A stretch of DNA of 64,000 nt from Humulus lupulus. Its lineage: Eukaryota > Streptophyta > Magnoliopsida > Rosales > Cannabaceae. Positions within the stretch are counted from its first letter, which is position 1, and every line of letters begins with the position of its first letter. Shown here in pieces: positions 24,706-35,696 of the stretch. The stretch lies in assembly GCF_963169125.1 (NCBI RefSeq), contig NC_084793.1, positions 227,152,360 to 227,216,359 on the forward strand, given 5' to 3'. The notes beneath the pieces were generated by a model. That model worked only from the letters and a program-made list of their open reading frames with translations. It was not told where the DNA came from and searched no databases. Position numbers and translations under genes: made by a program.

Positions 24706-26109
24706 CTATCTGGCTATCAGTCTCATACCATGAATCTGCCCCGGACCCTTCTGGCTCAAAGCATCAGCTACCACGTTGGCTTTCCCCGGATGATACAGAA
24801 TCTCACAATCATAGTCTTTTACTAACTCCAGCCAACACCCTTGCCTCATGTTCAAGTCCTTCTGGGTGAAGAAATACTTCAGGCTCTTGTGGTCTGTATA
24901 AATCTCACACTTCTCCCCATAGAGATAGTGCCTCCATATCTTTAAAGCAAAAACCACCGCTGCCAACTCTAAATCATGAGTAGGATATCTCTTTTCATAC
25001 TCCTTCAACTGACGAGAAGCATAGGCAATAACCTTCTCTGATTGCATCAAAACACAGCCCAAACCCTGATGAGAAGCATCACAGTAAATCACAAACTTCT
25101 CCTGATCTGTGGGAAGACTCAGAATCGGAGCTGTAATCAATCTCTGCTTCAGTTCTTGGAAGCTGTTCTCACACTTATCTGACCACACAAATTTATGGCT
25201 CTTGCGTGTCAGCTCAGTCAAAGCACTAGCAATCTTCAAGAACCCTTCCACGAACCACCTGTAATAACCTGCCAATCCAAGGAAACTTCTAACCTCAGAA
25301 GCATTCTTTGGCCTTGGCCAATCTCTGACCGCTTCGATCTTTGCTGGATCTACCTTAATCCCCTCCTTACTGACATTGTGTCCAAGAAAGGACACCTGAG
25401 ACAACCAAAACTCACACTTCTTGAACTTTGCAAACAATCTGTGTTCCCTCAATCTCTGTAGAACCAACCTCAGATGTTGCTCATGCTCTGACTCAGTCTG
25501 AAAGTATACTAGAATATCATCGATGAAGACGATCACAAATTGGTCTAAGTAATCCTTGAACACTCTGTTCATCATATCCATAAAAGCAGCAGGGGCATTA
25601 GTCAATCCAAATGACATAACTAGAAACTCATAATGCCCATACCTGGTACGAAAGGCAGTCTTCGATATGTCTCCCTCCTTGACCCTCAACTGATGATAAC
25701 CAGAACGAAGGTCGATCTTAGAGAATACCTTCATACCTTGCAGCTGATCGAACAAGTCATCTATCCTTGGCAAAGGATATCGATTCTTAATTGTCAACTT
25801 ATTCAGTTCCCTGTAATCTATACACATCCTCAGAGAACCATCTTTCTTCTTTACAAACAGAACTGGCGCACCCCAGGGTGAGAAACTAGGTCTAATGAAA
25901 CCCATATCTAGCAGCTCTTGCAACTGCACTTTCAATTCTTTCAACTCAGCTGGGGCCATTCTGTATGGTGCTCTAGACACTGGCTCCGTCCCTGGTGCCA
26001 GTTCTATAACGAACTCAATCTCTCTGTGTGGTGGCAAACCTGGCAAATCTTCTGGAAACACATCCAGAAACTCACATACAAGTCTAGTATCCTCTGGTCT
26101 CACTGGCAT
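24706..26109 (-). pseudogene. Reverse transcriptase and RNase H of full-length Tekay element
   Basis: An open frame of 467 codons. RT motifs are clear: [68 protein letters not shown] and the active-site VFIDDILVY. The connection and RNase H follow ([56 protein letters not shown]). The enzyme copies element RNA into DNA in the cytoplasmic particle. Upstream it is separated from protease by a TAG at 26113-26115 and downstream from integrase by a TAG at 24706-24708. Both replace Gln codons. Confidence 0.95.
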
Positions 26110-26112
26110 GCC

Positions 26113-26745
26113 CTAAGTGGTGTCAACCACACTGGCTAAGAATCCAATGCAACCTCTCTGCAGTAGATCCCTGGCCCTCAACACAGAAATCATAGGAACA
26201 CGAGGTCCATGAACAGTACCAACAAACACAAAAGGATCCTCACCTTCAGGCTCAAAGGTGACCATCTTCCTTCTGCAGTCAATAGTTGCCCCATACTTTG
26301 CCAACCAATCCATACCCAGTATCATATCAAAGTCAGTCATAACTAACTCTATCAAGTCCACTGACAACTCTCTGCCCTCTACTGTCACCGGCAAAGATCT
26401 GACCCATCTTCTGGATACCACTAACTCCCCAGTGGGTAACAAAGTACCAAACCCCACAGCATAGAAGTCATAAGGTCTACACAACCTATCAATAATGCTA
26501 CTAGCAACAAAGGAATGTGTAGCACCAGAATCAATTAACACATGATAAGGGGTTCCTGCACTAAGAAGCTGACCTGTAACAACTGAGGGGGAAGCCTCAG
26601 CTTCTGCTTGAGTCAACGTGAACACTCGAGCTGGGGCCGAGCTGTCCACCTTTCTGGGTTCTTCTTTTCCTATCTGAGGGAAATCTTTCTTAAGGTGACC
26701 CACTACTCCACACAAATGGCAGGCCTTTGCCCTACACTCTCCCAA
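26113..26745 (-). pseudogene. Zinc knuckle and aspartic protease of full-length Tekay element
   Basis: The frame carries the zinc knuckle CHLCGVVGHLKKDF, whose last Cys has become Phe. The retroviral-type protease follows, with active-site VLIDSGATHSFV and the conserved DFDMILGMDWLAKYGA segment. Further upstream in the same frame are PECPRCKRRHLGE and a TAG at 26785-26787. The frame differs from the gag body, so a single frameshift lies near 26945. The protease would release the mature enzymes from the polyprotein. It ends at the TAG at 26113-26115. Confidence 0.9.
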
Positions 26746-27773
26746 ATGGCGCCTCTTGCACCTAGGGCATTCAGGACGAGTCTTCTAGGCTTCACTGCCC
26801 CCAGGATGACCCATTGTAATACCTCGGGGTCTCCTGTCAGGACCTGGGACTGGGAAGGTATCAGGAACCTTCCTCTTCTGATCACTGGGGCCAACACCCC
26901 TACCAGAACCAAAAATGGAGGAACTGTCCTCCTGAAATCCTTTCTGGCTGCGTTGTCACGCCAGATCTTAGTTTCTGCACTCTCAGCCGTGAGTGCCTTC
27001 TCCACCACCTGTGCATAAGTAGTGACTCCTGCCACAGTGGTGATACGTACATCACGAGCTAACCTGGGCTGTAGCCCCTGGAGGAATCTCTCTCTCCTGG
27101 TCCCATCAGTGGGCACCAGCTCTTTGGCAAACTTTGCCAAACGGTCAAACTTTAAGGCATACTCAGTTACTGATAAGCTTCCCTGAAATAGCCTCATAAA
27201 TTCATCAGCCTTCGCCGCTCTAATAGCATCATTATAGTACTTCTCATTAAACAAGGTCTGAAACTCCTCCCAGCTCAGGAGATTAACATTCTTGGTCTGG
27301 CCAACCACTTCCCACCAAATCCGGGCATCATCCCGAAACATATAGGCAGCACAGGCCACCCTCTCACTACCAACTACCCTCATAAAGTCAAGAATAGTGG
27401 TAATCATGCTCATCCATTGTTCAGCTTTGATAGGATCGGCACTGCCTTCAAACACAGGAGGTTGTTGCTTCCTGAACCGCTCATAAAGAGGTTCCAATCT
27501 GTTTACAACCTCAGGTAGTTGCCCTGCTGCTGGCACTGACACAGAAGGTGCCTCTGATACATTAACCACTGCAGACACTTGTTGCTGTCTCAGGAGACGA
27601 AGCTCCTCTCCCTGTTTCAACACTATAGCCTGCAAATCATTAAACAACTACTGCCAGTTTGCAGGTGCTGGCTGTGGAATCTGGGATTGGTCATTCTCTG
27701 GACCCTGACTGTTGTCATTATTCTGACCCTGACCACTCTGGCCAACTGCAGTGTCTGTCTATTCTGGGTTCAT
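26703..27773 (-). pseudogene. gag of full-length Tekay element
   Basis: The best start is the ATG at 27773-27771 (MNPE). Two TAG stops follow at 27759-27761 and 27648-27650, both where Gln fits, leaving an open stretch from 27647. The gag domain is well kept: EPLYERFRKQQPPVFEGS, AEQWMSMITTILDFM, ARIWWEVVGQTKN, WEEFQTLFNEKYY, RERFLQGLQPRLARDVR. After about 26945 the open frame no longer matches gag, because a frameshift moves the true continuation into the zinc-knuckle frame. Gag builds the particle that packages the RNA. Confidence 0.9.
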
Positions 27774-28137
27774 TCTGTCACTGATACCTTACTGAAACAA
27801 TAACCAATACGGCCAGTCAGGTAGTAATAACTAAACCTCTTGCCGCCTCACGGTCCAAGAACAAGCAGACAATTATCATATTCCACAGTCATTCAATATT
27901 CACAAACAGATACATGTTTATGGCACTCAGCACTCAGCATGTATCACATAACAGTTCACAATATTTCAGGGGCACAAGGCCAACACAGTGTCTCATGCAT
28001 ACAGGTAAAGCATTTGCACCACATTTAGGCAGTTATGCACATAACTACATAAAGAGTTACCAAACCATGAGTCGAGCTTGACTTCAATGATGTGTGTACA
28101 TGCCCAGCCAGTCTACAAGAACCTTAACCTTGGCATT

Positions 28138-28149
28138 GCTCTGATACCA
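28138..28149 (-). other. Primer binding site of full-length Tekay element
   Basis: GCTCTGATACCA on the + strand is TGGTATCAGAGC on the element strand, matching initiator tRNA-Met. It lies 3 bases from the LTR. The 27774-28137 stretch between it and gag is the untranslated leader. Confidence 0.93.
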
Positions 28150-28152
28150 AGT

Positions 28153-30558
28153 TGTAACGACCTGGTTACTCCAGAACAGTTACGGTGAACGGTGGACCGG
28201 AAATTTGACTCGCTACTCGAGTCCTTTGGTAAAAAACGTACTCTAAGTGTAATTAACAGGTTAAGGTATAAAACCAATAAAAAGGAAATGGAGATTTTCA
28301 TTACAAACTGCTCTGCATAGCTAAATAAAACGTTTACAAGTTGTTCTCAGTACAAAATGGTCACTACTGTTTCAAATTTACAATCCCGCCAACCTAAGCG
28401 GCAAAAATAGGGTAAACCCCCTAGTTCCTCTGAGAACTCCTTGGCTGTGGTGGTCAAGCGGCCGCATATGTACACATCACCACATCAGCTCTCCACTCAA
28501 GGCTAGGTGAGCTTTTCTTTCCCTTTACCTGCACCACATAGCACCCATGAGCCAAAGCCCAGTAAGAAAACATAACACTTTACATGAACATTATCAAATG
28601 ATTATCATTATAATCACACTGAGCATAAAGCTTTCAAACAAATGAGTGAACATCACATGAGGTCCTGATAAACCATACTGAGTGACTGACAAACAAGTCA
28701 CTGAAACAAATGGAAGAGTGGTTGCTAGATAACCCACTAGCCTTCAACAGGTTCTGGTAAACCATACTGGGTGACTGTCAAGCATGTCACTGTTTCAAGT
28801 GGGAGAGTGGCTGCTAGGTAAGCCACTAGCCTCCAAGCGCTTATTTCATTCATCAACCCTCGGGGTCGGTCTGGCATTAATGCTCTTTGAGTCATTCAAT
28901 GCTGATAGTCGATTAGATCTAATCTTTGTTGGCTTGCATTAGCACTCTAAGGCCATCCTGACTAATGAGTCAGCTCAACGTGACCAGTGCCCAGTACCAC
29001 TGCCGAACCTGACTAATAAGTCACAGCTTCACAGTTGATACTAGCACCTTTGCCAAATCTGACTAATGAGTCAGTACCATGCACAAGTGAGCAACATATG
29101 CTAAACATTCCATATTCAATCCAAGTCCATATTTACATAACCAGCATACTTCATGAATATCCATGCATGTGACACTTGGGGTGCAGTTTTCTTACCTCTG
29201 GTTCGAGCTAGAATGAATAAAAGAACAACCCTGAGAACGATCAACCTTTTGGTCCTTTAGCGGTTACCTGGTCATAACCAATCATGGGATTCCATCAATA
29301 AAATTAATAATAAAAGGTTCCCAAACCAAAACCTAACCTCTAAGACATCAAACACTACTCAACCGGGTAGTAGGTTCAACCCCGAGGCCTTAGACTTGAA
29401 TCCCCATGCTAAAAACACTATTCTGGCCAAAAATGCCCTGATGGGCTGCGGCCCTCCCCTGCTGCGCCGCGGCGTGCCTCCAAACAGAGGCGGCCACATC
29501 CTGATAGGCACCATGGGCCGCGGCTCACCTATGCCAAGCTGCGGCTCAATATGCAAAATAGCCCAGAATCAGCAACGCACCAGCAAACTCCCCTGCGTTT
29601 TTCCCTTGGAACCAGCCCTTCAAACCAATCCGAAACACCAACCTAACACCCAATTTAACCTCTAAACATCACCCACAACTCTCCCTCATCAAAACCCAAA
29701 CTAAACATCAACCAAAACCTCTTTAAATCCACACTTCCATCAAGAAATCAAAAGCTGAAAACTCAAAACGAAAATAGGGTATAACCAGAAACTCAATGGA
29801 TAAACTCACCTCAAACCTGGAATTAAATCCTCTCCAATAGCTGAACCAAGCCTAAAATCTCAGCCCCTTGATCTCCTAGCTTGATTCCACCCTTTGAGCT
29901 CAAAACTCCAAAGAAGGAAAGAGAGAAATGGATGTACGGGAAGGAGAAAGTTCTCACTCTGTTTTTGCTCTGTTCTGTACGGTTTCTACAGCCATCCAAA
30001 CTTTACATATATCAAAACTCAAATGACTAAAATACCCCTAGGTCTTTTAAAGCTTCTAAAACCACTTCAAGGGTAAAATTGGCACTTTCCACTAATCCCG
30101 TTAATCATAATTAACGCTTCCCAATTCCCGCTAATCCCAATATTCTCAAACACCAATAATTCACATCCCGTTACCCTTTAATGCTCGGTAACACTCTAGT
30201 CATTAAAACACCCCGAGACTCACCCCGAGCCCCGAGCTTAAGCCCGTTATGACCAAACCGATATTTAACACACCATGACCGTCTTATGCCAAATGGCTCG
30301 AGCAAACCCACATCATAATGTGGTCTCAAAATATATCACCAACATGCATCCAAATAAACAATTTACCCTCAACGGGCCAAATTACCATCACACCCCTGTA
30401 ATTAAGAATATGGACTCACATGCATGCATTTCACATCATATTATAATATAATCAACATATACATGCATTTTATCAACTAATAACACAATTAAGCAAGTAT
30501 GGCCCTCCCGGCCTACTGTTCATGTCGTTAAACACATCGGAGAATTCGGGGCATTACA
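28153..30558 (-). repeat. 5' LTR of full-length Tekay element
   Basis: This 2406-bp LTR is nearly identical to 20763-23167. It starts TGTAACGACCTGG and ends GGGGCATTACA on the + strand. No gene. Confidence 0.96.
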
Positions 30559-31558
30559 TAGCCCTAATCAGATTAGTGACCAATGAGTAAGTCAGTAACT
30601 TAAACCAGATGACTGACCAATGAGTGAGTCAATGCGAGGCTCAACACCCATAGCCATGTGACGATGCAGTCACCTGGGCCTTCTGGCCCTGGCTCTAAGT
30701 GGCTAACCATAGGCTAGACAAGCGCTTTTAGTTTTCATCGAACTTGAGGTCAGTCTGGCATTAATGCTCATGATGAGTCATTTAATGCAGTTGTCGATTA
30801 GATCTAATCGTTATTGGCTTGCGTTAAACATGCTAAGACCGTTCTTGACTTATGAGCCAATACCATACGACCAGTGCTCAGTACTACTGCCGAACTTGAC
30901 TAATGAGTCACAACTTCATAGTTAATACTGACACCATTGTCGATTCTCACTAGTGAGTCAGTGCCACGCACAAGTAAGCAATGCAACCAGACATATATCA
31001 TATGCCAAATATCCAAATGTAGGGCATTCATCATGCTTACTTAACAATTGCTAGCATAATTATGATCATGCACAAACACAAAGACCCAAGCTCTGATCAA
31101 TCTCATATTCAACATTCATGGCATGCCCTAATCACATGTTTCTCATGCATCACATACTGGGTGCAGTTTTCTTACCTCTGGTTTGAGCTAGAAATAACAA
31201 TTGAACGACCCTTGAGAACGATCAATCTCTTAATCCCTTAGCGGTCACCGAGTTATAACCAAATATGGAACTCCAATTAATGAAAATCAACAATAAAAGG
31301 GTATTGACCTAAACTTCACTCTCGGACCCCAAATTGTACCCAAACGGTGAGTAGATTCGATCCCGAGCCTAAGGAATTGAAACCCCTAGCCAAAATCCCT
31401 CAAAAGTGCCCAAAATATGCATCAGGAAAAATAGGGTAGCGCTACATCGCTGCCCCCCTAGCGCCCTAGCGCTATAACCAGGAATGATTTTCCCTGTCTA
31501 GCGTTGTAGCTCCCTCCCTTGGGAGCTGTAGCGCTAGGACCAGGCTGATCATCCCTGG

Positions 31559-32812
31559 TGTTATCCCCAAAAATTGGAGATCAATGACGTGGCAATAAAG
31601 GTGGCAAGTGGCAGTGCATGGTCAGTAAAAGACATATTAATAGTCAATAAATACATTGACTCCTCAGAGTTGTGATAAAGTGACCCGGTAGACTGACGAA
31701 GAATTTGGACTGCTTGAGAGGCCCCAAGATGTCTGGTCGGACCTTAGTCCGAGGGGTCTAAGAGATGGGGTCGGACCTTGGTCCGAGGAGAAGCCAAGGA
31801 GCATGTGTTCGGACCTTGGTCCGAGGAGGAGAGCCCCAAGAGGTCTGGTCGGACCACCTTGGTCCGAGGAGAACCCAAGGAGGGTGTGTTCGGACCTTAG
31901 TCCGAGGAGAGCTAAGGAGAGTGCATCCTAGGAGAGCTAAGGAGAGTGCATCCTAGGAGATCCTAGGGGTGTGGTCCGAGGAAAGCTAAGGAGAGTGCAT
32001 CCTAGGAGAGCTAAGGAGAGTGCATCCTAGGAGATCCCAAGGGTGTGGTCCGAGGAGACCCCAAGGGTGTGGTCCGAGGAGAGCCCAAGGGTGTGGTCTC
32101 TATGCATATGTCCAACCAGTGCATGGTTGTCCAAATAAAGAAATGGCATGCTAGAGGAGAGTGTCATGTTAGAGGAGAGAAGTGCATGTCCAGCACTTGC
32201 GTGTCCTACCAGCAAGTGTATGTCCGACCAGCATGTGTATGATCGACCAGAGTGGAGGTGAGGTGGATCAACTAGCTAGAGGAGGACTAAGTCAAGATTC
32301 CCAGAAACGGCTTCAACAAGATACGCGGGAATCTCTCATTCTTCCCACAAATGGGGGGTTTTGTTACATTTTGAATGTTTTTTGTAATTTAAATGTAATA
32401 AATATAATAAAATATCCCTATTCTAGGGGATATCAGATATATGATCCTAAGCATATAAATAGGTGGCTGATGGGATTAGAAAGGGGCGTCTTCTTCTTCT
32501 TGGGAGACTTTTTGGGAAAATTTGGGTCTGAGTATTCTAGAGAGAGAAAGTGCTGGTATTTGAAAGAATTCTTGTATTTTTGCAATCTGTACTGAAGAAA
32601 CTCAGTTGGCTCAGTCCATCTGATCTTGAGTACAAATCTATAATCACAACTCTAAGTGGATTAGGCTATTACCGACTGATCGGGGCTGAACCACTATAAA
32701 AATCTTGTGTGTTATTTACTTTTCTTGATTAAACTGTCTGTGTTATTTAAATTCTCTTGAAGGTTTGTCGTATTTGACGTTCTCACGTCGTTGGCTAAAA
32801 ACACAGTCAACA
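31559..32812 (+). mobile_element. Solo LTR of an unrelated retrotransposon
   Basis: A 1254-bp LTR starts TGTTATCCCC and ends ACAGTCAACA, with perfect duplication CCTGG (31554-31558 and 32813-32817). It contains a minisatellite (31720-32096) and a transcript-like 3' part with CTTGATTAAAC and CTCACGTCGTTGGC. The 3' part is distantly similar to the remnant at 18984-19106. No internal region survives, so its superfamily is not certain. The open frames inside are repeat-derived, not genes. Confidence 0.9.
31720..32096. repeat. Minisatellite of GGTCCGAGGAG-type units
   Basis: Imperfect units of about 17-40 bp are built from TCGGACCTTGGTCCGAGGAG, AGCTAAGGAGAGTGCATCC and CCAAGGGTGTGGTCCGAGG. The first core is partly palindromic (GGACCTTGGTCC). 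Confidence 0.85.
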
Positions 32813-33787
32813 CCTGGTTTTTCCCTCCTTCGAGTTTTCCATTTCAAACCTGAAAATCAAGCTTCCAAACCTTAATTAAACTCCCAAATGAACCCAAAAA
32901 CCATATACACAAGCCCTAGGCATCATAACCCAAGTAACCCTAGCCAAAAACTCCCATCAATTCGCATTATCCAACTAAAAAATCCAGCTGAAACTCACTA
33001 AGAAAAACAAAGCAAGAACAAGAGTTTTAATAGTTAAAAACTCACATCAATGTCAGAATCACACCCTCTTCAATGGTAGAACATAACCCAAAACCCTCAA
33101 GGTTTGGTTCCCTATCTTGGTTCCTCAAAAAGAGCTTCAAAAATCAAAGAAAAAAGAAGAAGAATAGATGAACGGTTGAAGGAGGAGATAATGCTCTGTT
33201 TTGGTTTAGCCTTCTACAACCTTCTAATGGCTAAATATAACCTTAGGGTGAAAAGATCATATTGCCCCTAAGCCTAATTAAAACCTTTAATAGCCACCAA
33301 GGGCAAAATCATCATTTCCTACCTATCTTGTTAATCATAAATAACACCCTCCAATTCCCGTTATTTCTAACATTCTCAAATGCTAATAAATCATATCCCA
33401 TTACTCTTTAATTCCCGACAATGTTCTAATCACCAAATTACCTCAAGACTCACCCGATCCTCGAAATTAACCCCGTTATGACCAGACCGATAACTTGCAT
33501 TCAAAGATCGTCTCATGCCGAATGGCTCGAACAAATCCACATATAATGTGCTATTACTCATAATTCTCCAACATGCTTGAAAATACACAATTACGCCCTC
33601 AACGGGACAAATTACCAAAATGCCCTTATAATGAAATGTGGACCCATATGCATGTATTTATCATCATATTATAATATAATTTACATAAACATGCATATAA
33701 TCATTTAATGGCATAATAAATCAATTATGACCCTTCCGACCTCCTAATCAAGGTCCTAAACTTTATTAGGAAATTTGGGTCATTACA

Positions 33788-34094
33788 TTCTCCTTCAGTG
33801 TATTTTGTTGCTTGATTTTTTATCTTAGTTATTTGTTTTTTGTAATTTTTTTATAAATTGCCCTATGTGGGATTGGTAGTAAGTTCCCTATATTTGTTTT
33901 ATTGTCTACTAGGATTGTATGATTGTGTTGACAACCATAGCTTTGGTGTGTTTGTCGTTGCATGCCAGTCTATTGGCCTTTATTGCTACTTGCTCGCCTT
34001 TTAAAGTAGTAATTTACCATTTTTGCTTATTGAAGAATTGTATTTGACCCAGTCCTTGTTCTTTATTAATTAATCTAGGTCTTAGCTTATTTTT
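33788..34094. other. Intergenic, no gene recognised
   Basis: T-rich DNA that continues the sequence of 19107-19918 across the solo LTR. No convincing frame on either strand. Confidence 0.4.
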
Positions 34095-34810
34095 TGAACC
34101 CGCCTTCTTCGAGACCATCATCCTCCATAATGGAATGCAATTATTTGTCGTGCTATATTTTGTATGTTTCCATATCTCGAGATTCTTGAGTGTTACTTTA
34201 ATTGAATTTTTACATTTTAATTGGTTTGAGACACATACAAAAATGAAACATGGAATTTGAATCTCATTCATAACACGCTCTACTTGGAGCACTCCCAACA
34301 GTTTTACTACCCTATTCTTTTAAAAGACATTACCAAAACTTAATTTTCTATCTTAACCCTAACTTTTATATTACATGATGTAATAATTTCTTTATTTTTT
34401 CTTTATAGCATTTAAATATTATATTACGTGATGTAATAATTAATAATTATACAGAAAAATAATATTATATAATAATTATTATTTAAAATTGATAGTAATT
34501 AGTAATTACAATCAATTTTTATTTTTACGAAGATAATGAAAATTGGAGACTATCAATTATCTCTAATTAGGATAAGAACAAAGGACAAATTGAATAATTA
34601 ATCCGAACTAAACCCAATATTGCAATTTGAGAGTTGCTTTCCAACGCACCCTTAATGATTTATAAAAGAACCCGTCGTTGTATATCTTGCCGTTCTATAA
34701 TTAAGTCTGGCTCCCTTGAGCTACCAACTGCATTGAAAGTAAAAAAACAACAAAAAAAAATTAAAATATCTTTACTGTGATAAGGATACTAGCTGGTGGA
34801 TGTTTAATAA
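34095..34810 (+). pseudogene. Truncated copy of the CYP78A promoter, leader and first codons
   Basis: Three blocks align with the functional gene. 34095-34130 plus 34273-34290 match 35296-35335 (CATCATCCTCCATAA, then CATAACACGCTCTACT). 34660-34740 matches 35565-35645 (TTTATAAAAG, ATTAAGTCTGGCTCCCT, ACCAACTGCATTGAAAG). 34785-34807 matches 35725-35747, where ATACTAGCTGGTGGATGTTTA corresponds to codons for TSWWMF. The start codon is lost and similarity stops after about 16 codons. About 140 bases at 34131-34272 interrupt the match, as a small insertion would. No P450 core follows, so it cannot make an enzyme. Confidence 0.72.
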
Positions 34811-35696
34811 GAACAGTACTACAAGATCAACTCAATCTCGAGTAATAACTAGTATTAATTATTAAGCACTAAAAAAAGGAGAGAGAAAAAAAAATGTTGT
34901 AAAAGATATTTATTATAGACCCATTGAGATTCTTCTTACGACAATAATTAAGAATTAATTACATGAAAAAAAGAAAGAAATAGATCTCTCTCTAGTCTCT
35001 CTCAAATGATCAGGGGCTCTCTGTTTTTGGTGTCGCACATTCAATTTCAGAAACAGTCACATCTCTCAAGGCGTTGCTTGAACCACAAGCGTTACCCTTA
35101 TTTCTTTTTTCCCTCATTTTCTCTCTCAGCAAACATATAATAAATATATAAATATAGTGTGTAAAAATAATAACTAAAGAATATATATAAATAATATAAT
35201 AATATTTTGGGGCGATTGGTTCGCCGTTTTCAGTCTCAAAAAATCTATGTTACCATTTAATGCCTATCCCAGGCCCAGCACTGCAGCACATATTAAACCT
35301 GCCCTCTTCAGAGAACATCATCATCCATAACGCTCTCTACTCCCTAGTCAGTTCTCACCCCAACCACACAATATGCAAAAACTCCTTTCTTTCATGTGAA
35401 ACCACAATCTTATCTCTCTTCTGCCACGTGTCACGTGGTTTCAACTATCAAGATTTCTAATTTTTTTTTCCACCCCAAATTAAAATATACAATATTATAT
35501 ATACTGTATATAGATAAAAAAATTAAAATAATAACAAAGCTACCCTCTTCTTATTATTGTTTATAAAAAGGACACGTAATTGTGTTGCCCCTCTATATTT
35601 AAGTCTCGCTCCCTCACCTTTTAATTCACCAACTGCAATTGAAAAAAAGAAAAGAAAAGACCTATCTTTCTCCCGTCTCTGCTAGAATAGGAAAGA
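34811..35696 (+). promoter_or_regulatory. CYP78A upstream region and 5' leader
   Basis: AT-rich DNA with CT/GA runs (34985-35010, 35640-35690) and a G-box-like CCACGTGTCACGTGG at 35424-35438, a palindromic double ACGTG site. A TATA candidate TATAAAA lies at 35572-35578, about 120 bases before the ATG. A second TA-rich run, CTATATTTAAG, is at 35602-35612. Parts are duplicated at 15590 and 34095. Confidence 0.6.

Larger units (their letters stand above)
20763..30558 (-). mobile_element. Full-length, relatively young Tekay chromovirus
   Basis: This 9.8-kb element has LTRs at 20763-23167 and 28153-30558, primer site, polypurine tract, and gag, protease, RT, RNase H, integrase and chromodomain in order on the - strand. 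Target duplication is perfect: TAGCC at 20758-20762 and 30559-30563. By eye the LTRs differ at about 40 positions in 2.4 kb (near 1.7 percent), nearly all C/T or G/A changes. The coding region is almost intact but carries one frameshift and about five premature TAG stops, so it is not autonomous as it stands. Confidence 0.97.
19919..33787 (-). mobile_element. Solo LTR (Tekay-like subfamily 2) opened by two later insertions
   Basis: The ends are TGTAACGCCCTAACTCC (left) and GGGTCATTACA (right). Perfect target duplication TTCTC lies at 19914-19918 and 33788-33792. Removing the full-length element (20763-30558) and the other solo LTR (31559-32812) leaves an LTR of about 2.8 kb. The left terminus resembles the LTR of the inserted full-length element, so they are related subfamilies. 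It contains a 59-bp tandem array at 20400-20762. No internal retrotransposon genes belong to it. Confidence 0.9.

Noticed and set aside
23773..26745. Several + strand open frames of 70-95 codons, and one of 136
   Set aside because: They are the opposite strand of the intact Tekay gag-pol frames and have no similarity of their own.
31765..32242. Open frames with repeated VRGE/RRTQG phrases
   Set aside because: They are translations of the minisatellite inside the solo LTR at 31559-32812, with no gene context.
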